Assembly (NCBI GenBank): GCA_900552645.1
Contig: USAN01000003.1
Location: 186,001 to 250,000, forward strand
From: an uncultured Bacteroides sp.
GTDB taxonomy: Bacteria > Bacteroidota > Bacteroidia > Bacteroidales > Bacteroidaceae
Direction: 5' to 3'
DNA: 64,000 nt
Position numbers and translations under genes: made by a program. How positions within the stretch are numbered: position 1 is the stretch's first letter; the number at the start of each line of letters is the position of its first letter. Of the stretch, positions 7,088-16,640 are shown in pieces. The notes beneath the pieces are model-generated. The model worked only from the letters and a program-made list of their open reading frames with translations, was not told the origin of the DNA and did no database searches.

Positions 7088-9340
7088 TTATCTGTTATCT
7101 ATCAAATGTATTAAATTTTTCTTCTCACCAACTACCCACACTATATCACCTGTAATAAATGGTTTGTCTACATTTGGTGCCATCAATATTCCTCCTTCTT
7201 TTTCTACTCCTACTATCAAGCATTTATATAGATCGCGTATACCACTCTCCTTTATTGTTTTTCCAAGGAACTGCGACTTCGAATCAATAAGTATTTGATT
7301 TAAATTCATTTCTCTCTCTTCTATATCCTGATCGGTAGTAACCTGTGCTACTCTATCGGCATTCTTTGTAAAGTGCTCCAACTGTTCGTCGGTACCTATT
7401 ATTTGTAGATTATCTTCCGGAAACAGTCTTGATGTTGCTCCTGGAATATTTATTCTTCTAGTTCCTCTGATTATAGATATTACATGCACGCCGAATTTAT
7501 GACCTAAATCTAGATCCTTAAGAGTATGTCCCACCCATAAAGAATCCGAAGGTAATGTATAGTTGCTTATATGAAGATCACGCGAAATTAAATGTTCGGC
7601 ATATTTAGGATTTTTTGTCCCAATAAACTCGGCATGACTTTCTCGAAAACGCAGATTCTTAAGAAACATCCTTTCCATGAATATGGATTGTTTTTTAAGC
7701 CACCGCGACAGAATCATTATGGACACAAGAATAATAGCAATAGCAGTAAGCAAAGTAGTAGAAGTCTGGTATATGTTACTTATTACGAATAGCACGAAAG
7801 CTATTGATATAATGAATCTGAGCAGAATAGTCGATATAAGTGGCGCACGGTTAAAACGGCTATCTTTCCATAACGCCTGAAATTCTATTGAATGATTCTT
7901 CTTCATTACTATAGCCCTAAGGAAAGGTGATATGCATAGAATAGTAATAAGGGCACCTATAAAATTAGCCCAATTAGATGCCAAATGCGCATTAAGGAAG
8001 GGAATTACAAACTCTAACGACAAAATTATTACAGCTATACTAAGTACAGAATAGACTGCTACTATCCTTATTATAGCAATTATAAGTTTTTTCCAATTAT
8101 TGTGATGATTCATAGTAGTTGCACCGGTAGTATATCCATCCAGCATCCATTTCCATTTTATAGGCAAATGATTTTCTACTATAAGATAAACAGGTGAAGC
8201 TACTCTTATAAGATAAGGAGTTAGGAATGTGGTAATTACAGATACAGATACTACAATAGGATACAAGAAATCGCTTGTTACTTTAAGACTCACACCCAAA
8301 GAAGCTATAATGAATGCAAATTCGCCTATCTGCATTAAGCTAAAACCGCATTGAAGAGATGTTTTTAATGGTTGGCCGGCAAGCAATACTCCACCTGTTC
8401 CAAATACTGCCTGCCCTAAAAGTATAGCAAAAGTTATTACAAGTATAGGCCATATATATTGAACAATCATTGCCGGATCAACCATCATACCTACAGATAC
8501 AAAAAAAATAGCTCCGAAAAGATCTTTCACAGGTGTTACAAGTTTTTCTATCTTTTCAGCTTCTATAGTCTCTGCAAGTATTGAACCCATTATAAAAGCT
8601 CCGAAGGCAGCCGAAAAGCCTACTTTCGTTGCTAATACAGCCATTCCAAAGCATAATGCAAGTGATATTATAAGTAAAGTTTCGTTAGTTATGAATTTTT
8701 TAGAATGACGAAGTATTATAGGAATTAGATAAATACCTACTACAAACCATAATATTAGGAAAAACAAGAGTTTACCTATACTGAAAATCATATCACTCCC
8801 CTGAAAATTATTACTTACTGCCAACGTACTAAGCAATACCATCAGTACTATTGCAAGTATATCTTCTATTATAAGGATGCTCAGCACTAAACTGGCAAAT
8901 TTCTTTTGCCTCAATCCCATATCATCAAATGCCTTGTATATAATGGTAGTAGAGGACATGGCCAGCATTCCACCAAGATACAAACAGTCCATTTTACTCC
9001 ATCCGAACGACCATCCAACAAATATGCCTATCCATATCATACAAAATATAATAGTACAGGCAGATATTACGGCAGTACCTCCTACCTTTACAAGCTTCTT
9101 TACACTGAATTCAAGACCTAACGCAAAAAGTAGGAATATAACTCCAATCTCGGACCATGTATGAATGCTTGTCTTATCTATTACACTTGGAGTAAAATGA
9201 AGATGAGGACTTGCTATAAATCCGGCTACAATATATCCCAACACTAATGGCTGTTTCAGTTTCTTGAATATGACAGTCATTATGCCGGCAAATATAAGAA
9301 TTAAAGCTAAGTCACTTATTAGAGGCGGTAAAGTAGACAT
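7088..9340 (-). CDS. Kef-type monovalent cation:proton antiporter (CPA2) with TrkA-C domains
   Basis: The 750-residue protein has an N-terminal CPA2 exchanger domain of about 12 helices (residues 1-390; motifs LLFALGLEFSVKKL, GFSAAFGAFIMGSILAE, FFVSVGMMVDP). Further hydrophobic helices follow, then two C-terminal TrkA-C/RCK-C modules (about residues 570-650 and 680-748; VHVISIIRGTRRINIPG, KEGGILMAPNVDKPFITGD). A Rossmann RCK-N domain is missing, so NAD-dependent gating as in KefC is unlikely. The ion could be K+ or Na+. The ATG at 9340 is preferred over that at 9361 because the second start directly precedes the first helix. Confidence 0.87.
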   Translation of the reverse strand: MSTLPPLISDLALILIFAGIMTVIFKKLKQPLVLGYIVAGFIASPHLHFTPSVIDKTSIHTWSEIGVIFLLFALGLEFSVKKLVKVGGTAVISACTIIFCMIWIGIFVGWSFGWSKMDCLYLGGMLAMSSTTIIYKAFDDMGLRQKKFASLVLSILIIEDILAIVLMVLLSTLAVSNNFQGSDMIFSIGKLLFFLILWFVVGIYLIPIILRHSKKFITNETLLIISLALCFGMAVLATKVGFSAAFGAFIMGSILAETIEAEKIEKLVTPVKDLFGAIFFVSVGMMVDPAMIVQYIWPILVITFAILLGQAVFGTGGVLLAGQPLKTSLQCGFSLMQIGEFAFIIASLGVSLKVTSDFLYPIVVSVSVITTFLTPYLIRVASPVYLIVENHLPIKWKWMLDGYTTGATTMNHHNNWKKLIIAIIRIVAVYSVLSIAVIILSLEFVIPFLNAHLASNWANFIGALITILCISPFLRAIVMKKNHSIEFQALWKDSRFNRAPLISTILLRFIISIAFVLFVISNIYQTSTTLLTAIAIILVSIMILSRWLKKQSIFMERMFLKNLRFRESHAEFIGTKNPKYAEHLISRDLHISNYTLPSDSLWVGHTLKDLDLGHKFGVHVISIIRGTRRINIPGATSRLFPEDNLQIIGTDEQLEHFTKNADRVAQVTTDQDIEEREMNLNQILIDSKSQFLGKTIKESGIRDLYKCLIVGVEKEGGILMAPNVDKPFITGDIVWVVGEKKNLIHLIDNR

Positions 9341-9590
9341 ATTATGTTCTTTTATATACACAAAAATAGAAAAATATAAGCAGCTTCAACATATATTGTA
9401 TGTATAATTTTATATTAATTATCTTATTATTAACTTAATATTTTATTTACTAGAAAGTTAGCATCAGCTACTTACAACGATAAAAACAACTAAACAATGA
9501 GAAAATCTTCCAATTCGTCGATTATTTTTTCTATTTATAGATAAGAAGAATAGATTTAGCATACTGCATTAACTTAAATTATATAACCAT

Positions 9591-10322
9591 ATGAATATTA
9601 CATGTGCTATTTTACATAAAGACAAAACTGTTATTTGTAAGTTGAAGAAATATATAGAGCAGACTCCTTTTCTCTCTTTATGCGGTAATTTTTCAAGTCC
9701 GGTAGAGGCTTTGTCTAAATATTATGAGCAGCAAATTCAGTTGTTCTTTGTAGGTATAGAAAATGAAGAAATGAATGGATTTCAATTTTGTCAATTACTA
9801 AACAATTCTACTAGGGTTATCTTTATATCTTCTCATAAAGAATATGCTGCCGATTGTTTCCGCCTTGATGCATTAGACTATCTTATGACCGACTTTACAT
9901 ACCCTATTTTTCTAGAAGCTACAAACAAAGCATTGAGATGGTTCAATTCAAAGAAAAATGTAACTGCACAGCAGCCCGAGAAGAAGATAGAAAAAGATAG
10001 ATTTATATATATTAAATCGGAATACAAAGTAGTACGTCTTGACCTTATTCAGATTAACTACATAGAAGGATTGGGTGATTATATAAAAATATATTGTGCA
10101 AACGAGACAAAACCTCTTTTAAGTCTTTGTAGTATGAAAAACTTAGAAGAAATCTTGCCTACCGACGATTTTATAAGAGTACACAGATCGTATATAATAC
10201 GCAAAGAGAAAATAAAGATATTGAAGAAAGGATATATTGTATTCGACAGTGTAAATATCCCTATAGGAGATTCTTATAGGAAAAAGTTTCAGGAATATCT
10301 TAGCAATCTTCCAATTCTATAG
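9591..10322 (+). CDS. LytTR DNA-binding regulator with a degenerate receiver domain
   Basis: The 243-residue protein has the size and layout of a LytTR response regulator. A receiver-like domain spans residues 1-115 and a LytTR DNA-binding domain about 140-240 (FIYIKSEYKVVRLDLIQINY, IEGLGDYIKIY, FIRVHRSYII). The receiver lacks the phosphorylation residues: His9-Lys10 replace the acidic pair, Gly55 (FFVGIEN) replaces the phospho-accepting Asp, and Thr100 replaces the conserved Lys. Phosphorylation by a kinase is therefore unlikely. No histidine kinase is adjacent. The stop is 4 nt from the stop of the convergent outer-membrane gene, with no room for a terminator. Confidence 0.87.
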   Translation: MNITCAILHKDKTVICKLKKYIEQTPFLSLCGNFSSPVEALSKYYEQQIQLFFVGIENEEMNGFQFCQLLNNSTRVIFISSHKEYAADCFRLDALDYLMTDFTYPIFLEATNKALRWFNSKKNVTAQQPEKKIEKDRFIYIKSEYKVVRLDLIQINYIEGLGDYIKIYCANETKPLLSLCSMKNLEEILPTDDFIRVHRSYIIRKEKIKILKKGYIVFDSVNIPIGDSYRKKFQEYLSNLPIL

Positions 10323-10326
10323 ATGA

Positions 10327-11517
10327 TTAATTGATTTTTCCTTTTGACATTCTTTCGCCAAAAGTCATGTTAAAGTTTAGCGACAATTTATCTTCTTGCA
10401 TTAAATTTATCTTTGTATTAAGCTGTTTTTTCCATGAAATACCTATAGAGAGTACTGATTCTCTGAAAGGAATAGCTATGCCTGCATTTAAATCTAGATT
10501 ATTCATTTTTCCCTGCCTGAACTTTATGTATGAATTACTGATTCCTACTCCACACATTAGTTCTACAGAACGACGTTGTGGTATAACATTGTATATCATA
10601 CCAATATTCAATTTGTGCTGATCTATATATTCTACAGAGGTTATCGATGATTTGTTACGACTCCATTGAATCCAGTTATAGTCGGCAGTAAGTGTTATCT
10701 TTTTGTAATCATAAGTTAAACCTACACCAACTCTCTGAGGAATATATTGATTATCATTATGGTAATAAGTATCAAGATCAGTGTCTACCGAACTATTGTC
10801 GTAAGTAAGAGTATTTTTTTGACTTACATTTGTTGCCATTCCATAAACCAGTCCAAACGAGCACTTTTTTGTAAATGCATAATATAATCCAAAATCGGTA
10901 TATAATGCACTTTTCTTTGATTCACGTTTTACTACGGCCCCTTCATCAGTCTCTGTTTGTTCTATTTTTCCAGAAATCATGCCCACATTAACTCCTACTG
11001 AAATATTTTTTCTTAGCTGGTACGCATTGGTGAAATAGAAACGATACAATCCTCCATCACCCTCAAAAAGAGATGAGATGTAAGAATCGGCAGTACCTTC
11101 TATTTCATTAACAGATTTTATCATATACCCAACACTACTATATGGTGCTACTCCAATCACGGTATACCATTTAGGAAGCATCCTTACTCCTAAGGATATT
11201 CGGTTAGGATTGCCGGTACCGGCACTGCTAGTTTCTCCAAGCATACTATATTTACTGTACGAAGCCGATATACCGAAATCGAAAACGAATTCCGTACTGT
11301 CAATTGAAGTTATGCAAGCAGCATTCTGAGTATTGATAAAACCCTTTCTGTTCAATGCTATTGCCGCATTACCCAACCCTGAATATTTTCCTCCATCACC
11401 CATAGATAGTTCACCAAGTCCATACATGGAAGTTGGCACATTGGTAGTATTCTGTGCTTTAATTATTCCTGTAATAAACAGAAAAACAAAAGCTATACGT
11501 ATTTTATTATTTATCAT
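10327..11517 (-). CDS. Outer-membrane beta-barrel protein (FadL/OmpP1-like)
   Basis: The 396-residue protein starts with a signal peptide (about residues 1-21, ending IKAQ). The mature start, MYGLGELSMGDGGKYSGLGNA followed by NTQNAACI, resembles FadL-type proteins, in which small residues near the N-terminus precede an NPA-like motif. The rest alternates polar and hydrophobic residues with many aromatic strand ends, as in a 14-strand barrel. It overlaps the upstream DUF4270 lipoprotein gene by 4 nt, so the two are translationally coupled and probably act together in the outer membrane. The substrate is unknown. Confidence 0.75.
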   Translation of the reverse strand: MINNKIRIAFVFLFITGIIKAQNTTNVPTSMYGLGELSMGDGGKYSGLGNAAIALNRKGFINTQNAACITSIDSTEFVFDFGISASYSKYSMLGETSSAGTGNPNRISLGVRMLPKWYTVIGVAPYSSVGYMIKSVNEIEGTADSYISSLFEGDGGLYRFYFTNAYQLRKNISVGVNVGMISGKIEQTETDEGAVVKRESKKSALYTDFGLYYAFTKKCSFGLVYGMATNVSQKNTLTYDNSSVDTDLDTYYHNDNQYIPQRVGVGLTYDYKKITLTADYNWIQWSRNKSSITSVEYIDQHKLNIGMIYNVIPQRRSVELMCGVGISNSYIKFRQGKMNNLDLNAGIAIPFRESVLSIGISWKKQLNTKINLMQEDKLSLNFNMTFGERMSKGKIN

Positions 11518-12848
11518 TTATTATATGCTTTATATCTAATATCCAATCTTACTTGTCCCTTCTCTTTTGTTCGGTCATTGGCAAAAACTACCTGATCGAA
11601 AGTACATACGAAATCATTATCATCAAGTATCAGAAACAGTTTCTTTCTATTCATGCCCCATGTGCCAAGATTTTCTTGTATGAATGATGTTATGTTGAAC
11701 GAATAATAAGTGTCATCTCCATAAACTTCATCAACTACAAGATTACCATTTTGTATGGTGGTACCCATAGAGTCGTATATCTGATCCTGAGTGTTATTAT
11801 TGTCATCTGCTATATATAGGCGTAATGTTGATGGAAGCTGATTATATTTTCCATAGCTATTCTTTAAAGGATACAGATACAAAACTGCACTTTCTACAGA
11901 TACTATGCTTCCGGCAACTTGTATATTGTTCAGATAAGGAAATTCTATAGAGTTATATATCCCTGTTAATCCCTGCAAATATGCTCTCTTTCCAGTAAAG
12001 TCAGATGAGACTGAATTGAGCATTCCCGTCTTAAGTCCAGCAATAGAAGTAGAACTTCTATCATGATCTACATGTGTAAAGGCATAGTCCTTGTTCACCT
12101 TGAATTTGATTTCGTTCTCTTCGAGCGAACTTCCCGATGTGTGATAGTATAACTTAATGTACATAACCGAATCGGTTACCATAAATCCTGTTATACAATT
12201 TCCTCCCTCTTCGGGTTTCAGTGCCAGTCCATGAAAATACTCACGAAAGTTATCCTGACTATCAAATGCTTCGCTTTCGGCCAATATATCATTGAATATC
12301 TTTCTTCCAAAAGAATCGGGCATTCTTATCTCCAAATCTTTTTTTCTACCTGGTGATGGTTTATAGGAAAAATCGAACAATGGTAAATCTTCAGTAGCTA
12401 TATTTGAGGAATTATACAAAGTTTCCTCCGAATTGAGAGCAATAGATTTTAATATTTTGTACACGCTTATCTTCTGTATAGACAATGTATCTCCCCAATA
12501 TTTTCCAGATGGAGTCATATTGAATGTTATTGAATCGAAGATATATGTACTTCCATCATCTACCACAAAACTACTTCTTTCAAACTCGGCATAATATGAT
12601 GCAGATACTTTTCCAAATACAGTATCTGTATAGTTTCCAACTTGTGCTATACTATCTCCTAACGTCTCGAGCGAATCTACCAATATTGTACTTATATCAA
12701 CACTACAGGTATCAGTAAAAACATTTCTGAAAGAACTATCAACCAAGCTTTCGCCTAATGAAGAGGTCTGATCCTGACAAGATAAGAATGAAGAAAACAA
12801 TGTCAGGTAAGCAACTAAATAAAAAGTTTTATTTCTAATTAATATCAT
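11514..12848 (-). CDS. DUF4270 family lipoprotein
   Basis: The 444-residue protein has a lipoprotein signal with lipobox FLSC at about residues 21-24, then the DUF4270 region (SSLGESLVDSSFRNVFTDTC, NYTDTVFGKVSASYYAEF). A C-terminal beta-rich part contains SFNITSFIQENLG. DUF4270 proteins are common in Bacteroidetes; their function is not established. It overlaps the beta-barrel gene by 4 nt and is divergent from the Kelch lipoprotein gene, which suggests one surface-exposed set. The start is supported by the position of the lipobox. Confidence 0.82.
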   Translation of the reverse strand: MILIRNKTFYLVAYLTLFSSFLSCQDQTSSLGESLVDSSFRNVFTDTCSVDISTILVDSLETLGDSIAQVGNYTDTVFGKVSASYYAEFERSSFVVDDGSTYIFDSITFNMTPSGKYWGDTLSIQKISVYKILKSIALNSEETLYNSSNIATEDLPLFDFSYKPSPGRKKDLEIRMPDSFGRKIFNDILAESEAFDSQDNFREYFHGLALKPEEGGNCITGFMVTDSVMYIKLYYHTSGSSLEENEIKFKVNKDYAFTHVDHDRSSTSIAGLKTGMLNSVSSDFTGKRAYLQGLTGIYNSIEFPYLNNIQVAGSIVSVESAVLYLYPLKNSYGKYNQLPSTLRLYIADDNNNTQDQIYDSMGTTIQNGNLVVDEVYGDDTYYSFNITSFIQENLGTWGMNRKKLFLILDDNDFVCTFDQVVFANDRTKEKGQVRLDIRYKAYNK

Positions 12849-13030
12849 ATTTTTAATTATTTACCCGACAAAGGAAAAGAAATGCAACTATTCAAGCATA
12901 AAATAATCGTCAAACAAACAAGTTTTATCTTCTAACAGGTTTACCGATAAAACAACCCCGTTTATCGACCTTATTTGCAAGCTGACAACCACACTTATAT
13001 CTTCGCCGATAAAAAATTTTGGTATATAAA

Positions 13031-14056
13031 ATGATGAACATTAAAAAGTATTTAGGTATAATACTGCTTAGCTTAATAACACTGAGCAGTTGTGTAGACG
13101 ACGAAGATTCCTACACTCAGGGAGTATGGGAACGTAAATCGGACCTTGATGGGGTAGCCCGTAGTCAGGCCTGCAGTTTTACAATAGGCAACAAAGGATA
13201 TCTGTGTTGCGGATATACAGGAAAGAAAACTCTTAAAGATTTGTGGGAATACGATATTGAAGGTAATTATTGGACACAGCGCGCCTCAATGCCAGAAGAA
13301 GTATCTACCCGACTGGATGCTGCATCATTTAGCATAAACGGCAAAGGATATGTTACCGTAGGATATAACAAGGAAAATTCAACTTATCTTACTGATACAT
13401 GGGAATATGATCCCCAAAATGATAAGTGGACTAGAATGGATGATTTCCCTGGTGGTGATCGTGTTGGTGCAATAGCTTTTACTATTAACGGATATGGATA
13501 TGTAGGATGTGGTAAGAGTGATAATTATCTTAAAGATTTCTATAGATTCGATCCTAGTGCACCATCGGGAAGCCAATGGCAAATTGTAAATGGATATGGT
13601 GGCACTAAACGTGTATATGGAACTTCTTTCGTAATAAATAATATAGCATATATATGTTGTGGACAGAATAACGGTTCGGCTGTATACGATTTTTGGAAAT
13701 TTGATGGTACAACATGGACACAACTTCGCGATATTTCAAATACCAGCGATTACGACTATGATGATGATTATGCTATAATAAGGTGGAGCCCTGCCTCATT
13801 TGTTATTGATGGAAAAGGATATGTTGTAGGAGGATATAACAACGGAAATCTATCAGATTATTGGGTATATTATCCTGAATCTGATTTATGGTATGGTGAT
13901 AGTGACGATGAGTATACTCCTTTTAAAGGTACGTCACGATATCAGGCAGTATCATTCTCTACTGGTACTCGCGGATTTGTAATGACTGGAAGTAGTGGAG
14001 GAAGTTATTATTTTGATGATGTGTGGGAATTACTTCCATATGAACTTGAAGATTAA
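13031..14056 (+). CDS. Kelch-repeat lipoprotein
   Basis: The 341-residue protein has a lipoprotein signal (lipobox LSSC at about residues 20-23). It is followed by five to six Kelch blades with the recurrent pattern GYxxxGY...DLWEYDPxxxxW (for example KGYVTVGYNKENSTYLTDTW, YGYVGCGKSDNYLKDFYRFD). The predicted structure is a beta-propeller on the cell surface or periplasmic face, most likely for binding sugar or protein. ATG 13031 is chosen over an in-frame TTG at 13019; 13034 is also possible. It is divergent from the DUF4270 gene, and a hairpin terminator follows. Confidence 0.82.
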   Translation: MMNIKKYLGIILLSLITLSSCVDDEDSYTQGVWERKSDLDGVARSQACSFTIGNKGYLCCGYTGKKTLKDLWEYDIEGNYWTQRASMPEEVSTRLDAASFSINGKGYVTVGYNKENSTYLTDTWEYDPQNDKWTRMDDFPGGDRVGAIAFTINGYGYVGCGKSDNYLKDFYRFDPSAPSGSQWQIVNGYGGTKRVYGTSFVINNIAYICCGQNNGSAVYDFWKFDGTTWTQLRDISNTSDYDYDDDYAIIRWSPASFVIDGKGYVVGGYNNGNLSDYWVYYPESDLWYGDSDDEYTPFKGTSRYQAVSFSTGTRGFVMTGSSGGSYYFDDVWELLPYELED

Positions 14057-14128
14057 TTTTTCTATTATTTGTTAGTTGCTGTTGGGACGTTGGTTATTGC
14101 TTTAATAGATAGTTACGACAGTAATTAA

Positions 14129-14161
14129 AATCCCTGAACCATCATAGACAGTTCAGGGATT
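14129..14161. terminator. Bidirectional terminator between the Kelch gene and gcvT
   Basis: AATCCCTGAAC (14129-14139) pairs perfectly with GTTCAGGGATT (14151-14161). It lies between two convergent genes. Confidence 0.7.
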
Positions 14162-14198
14162 ATTCTATTAATTATTTACTTTTCAGGAGTAGTATATT

Positions 14199-15284
14199 TC
14201 ATTTTCTAAAAGGTAACTTTACCACTTTGGCTAGCAGACTACGGCTACGTACTTCTATAAATATATGTGTATCAACAGAAGAAAAATCGGTCTTAACATA
14301 TCCCAATCCTATTCCTACTTTTCTGGTAGGCGACATAGTACCACTAGTTACCTCGCCTATTTTAGCTCCATTTTCGTCTAATATAGAATAATGCTCACGA
14401 GGAATACCCCTATCTATTAGTTCGAAAGCAACAAGTCGACGTACTACTCCATCTTTCTTCTGCTTTTCAATTAAATTTCGTGAAGGAAAATTCTTATCCT
14501 CCGATAATTTCGTAATCCATCCTAATCCGGCTTCCAAAGGAGATGTATTATCATCAAGGTCATTTCCATATAGACAATAACCCATTTCTAAACGAAGAGT
14601 ATCACGTGCCCCAAGTCCAATAGGCTTTATCCCTTCTGTTTTGCCTGCTTCAAATATGGCATTCCAAATCTTAAGGGCATCAGTGGGATAGAAATAAAGT
14701 TCGAAACCTCCTGCACCTGTATAACCTGTATTTGATATTATTACATTCTTGCATCCAGCAAATTCACTTGTAATAAAAGAATAGTAAGGAATTTGTGCAA
14801 GATTTACATCAGTTAGTCGTTGTAACACATCAATAGCTTTAGGACCCTGAATTGCCAGCTGTGCCATATTATCTGATGCATTTTCAAGTATAGCTCCTAC
14901 TTCATTATGTGAAACACACCATTTCCAGTCTTTTTCAATATTCGCTGCATTGACTACAAGCATATACTTTTCTGTTTCGTAATGATATACCAGTAAATCA
15001 TCAACTATACCTCCATGATCGTTAGGGAAACATGTATACTGTGCTTTTCCTATTGCTAACTTTGATGCATCATTAGAAGTTATATTCTGAATAAATTCCA
15101 AAGCTTTTGGACCTTTAACCCAAAATTCACCCATATGCGATACATCAAACACTCCTACTCCGTTACAAACAGTAAGATGTTCGTCAATTATTCCAGAATA
15201 TTCAATAGGCATATTATAGCCTGCAAACTCATGCATTTTTGCTCCCAATGCAATATGTATGTCTGTAAATGGTGTTGTTTTCAT
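14199..15284 (-). CDS. gcvT: Glycine cleavage system T protein (aminomethyltransferase)
   Basis: GcvT transfers the methylene group from aminomethyl-lipoyl H protein to tetrahydrofolate and releases ammonia. The 361-residue protein shows the family motifs GVFDVSHMGEFWVKG, FPNDHGGIVDDLLVY, SNTGYTGAGGFELY, GLGARDTLRLEMGYCLYGND and EVTSGTMSPT. Length is normal. gcvH and gcvP are not in the window. It lies 25 nt downstream of pepT, and the two probably share a transcript. Confidence 0.96.
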   Translation of the reverse strand: MKTTPFTDIHIALGAKMHEFAGYNMPIEYSGIIDEHLTVCNGVGVFDVSHMGEFWVKGPKALEFIQNITSNDASKLAIGKAQYTCFPNDHGGIVDDLLVYHYETEKYMLVVNAANIEKDWKWCVSHNEVGAILENASDNMAQLAIQGPKAIDVLQRLTDVNLAQIPYYSFITSEFAGCKNVIISNTGYTGAGGFELYFYPTDALKIWNAIFEAGKTEGIKPIGLGARDTLRLEMGYCLYGNDLDDNTSPLEAGLGWITKLSEDKNFPSRNLIEKQKKDGVVRRLVAFELIDRGIPREHYSILDENGAKIGEVTSGTMSPTRKVGIGLGYVKTDFSSVDTHIFIEVRSRSLLAKVVKLPFRK

Positions 15285-15309
15285 ATAAGTTATTTTAAGG
15301 TTTATATTT

Positions 15310-16533
15310 TTACTGTCTTGCAGTAAGTTCGGCTATTTTCACTACTACCATCATAGCCTTTTCCATAGATTGTACCGGAACGAACTCATATCTTCCATGA
15401 AAATTAATACCTCCGGCAAATATATTAGGACAAGGCAAACCTTTAAAAGAGAGCTGTGCACCATCCGTACCACCACGTATAGGTTTAACTTTGGGCTCTA
15501 CTCCTGCTTCTTTCATGGCCTCGAATGCAGTATCAATTATGTGTTTTACAGGTTCTACCATTTCACGCATGTTATAATACTGATCTTTCATATCTACTGT
15601 AACCGTTCCTTCACCATATTTCTGATTTATCACGTCTGCCCATACGTTCATCTTAGATTTTCTATGTTCAAATTTTGTACGGTCATGATCACGTATTATA
15701 TACGATATAGTTGTATGTTCTACGTCTCCTTTTATACCTATTAAATGATAGAATCCTTCATATCCTTCCGTATGTTCGGGAGTCTCTTTTTTAGGAAGAA
15801 GTTCAATAAACTCATTAGCTACAAGCAATGAATTAATCATCTTATTTTTTGCATATCCAGGATGAACGTTTCTACCGTTTATATTAATTTTAGCCGAAGC
15901 AGCATTGAAGTTTTCATATTCCAACTCTCCAAGTTCGCCACCATCCATTGTGTAGGCCCATTGACAATCAAACTTGCTAACATCAAACTTATGAGCTCCA
16001 AGTCCTATCTCTTCGTCAGGATTAAATCCTATACGTATCTTACCATGCTTTATTTCAGAATGATCTTTTAGATAGACTATTGCCGAAATTATTTCGGCAA
16101 TACCAGCCTTATCATCTGCTCCTAAAAGAGTAGTACCATCGGTTACTATAAGATCTTCGCCTTTATGATCAAGCAATTCGGGAAACTGCTTTGGGGAAAG
16201 TATTATATTTTCTTCCTTATTCAATATTATATCAGTACCGTCATAATCCTTAATGATACGTGGTTTAACATTCTCGCCACTCATATCTGGACTTGTATCC
16301 ATGTGCGCAATAAAGCCTATTGTAGGTACTTCCTTCTCAATATTTGAAGGCAATGTTGCAAACAAATAACCATTTTCATCAAGTGTTATATCCTCTAGTC
16401 CAATACCTTCCAACTCATCTTTAAGATAATTAGCAAAAATCATCTGTTTTGCTGTACTTGGAGTTACTTCACTATTTTCATCAGACTGAGTATCAAAACT
16501 TACATACTTCAAAAATCTTTCTATCAATGCCAT
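15310..16533 (-). CDS. pepT: Peptidase T (tripeptide aminopeptidase)
   Basis: The 407-residue zinc metallopeptidase of family M20B removes N-terminal residues from tripeptides in the cytoplasm. Metal-site motifs are present in order: IAHMDTSPD, LLGADDKAGIAEI, FNPDEEIG, YTMDGGELGELEYENF and PIRGGTDGAQLSFKGLPCPN. The length matches the family. It precedes gcvT by 25 nt. The PurF-like gene upstream on the same strand is separated by its own hairpin, so pepT-gcvT may have its own promoter. Confidence 0.96.
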   Translation of the reverse strand: MALIERFLKYVSFDTQSDENSEVTPSTAKQMIFANYLKDELEGIGLEDITLDENGYLFATLPSNIEKEVPTIGFIAHMDTSPDMSGENVKPRIIKDYDGTDIILNKEENIILSPKQFPELLDHKGEDLIVTDGTTLLGADDKAGIAEIISAIVYLKDHSEIKHGKIRIGFNPDEEIGLGAHKFDVSKFDCQWAYTMDGGELGELEYENFNAASAKININGRNVHPGYAKNKMINSLLVANEFIELLPKKETPEHTEGYEGFYHLIGIKGDVEHTTISYIIRDHDRTKFEHRKSKMNVWADVINQKYGEGTVTVDMKDQYYNMREMVEPVKHIIDTAFEAMKEAGVEPKVKPIRGGTDGAQLSFKGLPCPNIFAGGINFHGRYEFVPVQSMEKAMMVVVKIAELTARQ

Positions 16534-16574
16534 ATGATTATTAATATTTAGTTCTTACTATGTGGTAAAAATAG

Positions 16575-16615
16575 AAAAAGAGCATTGAAAAGACAAACAA
16601 TTCAATACTCTTTTT
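16575..16615 (-). terminator. Terminator of the PurF-like gene
   Basis: AAAAAGAGCATTGAA (16575-16589) pairs with TTCAATACTCTTTTT (16601-16615) with one mismatch around an 11-nt loop. A/T runs lie on both sides. Confidence 0.7.
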
Positions 16616-16640
16616 ATATTATATTATTTAAATTATGTAA

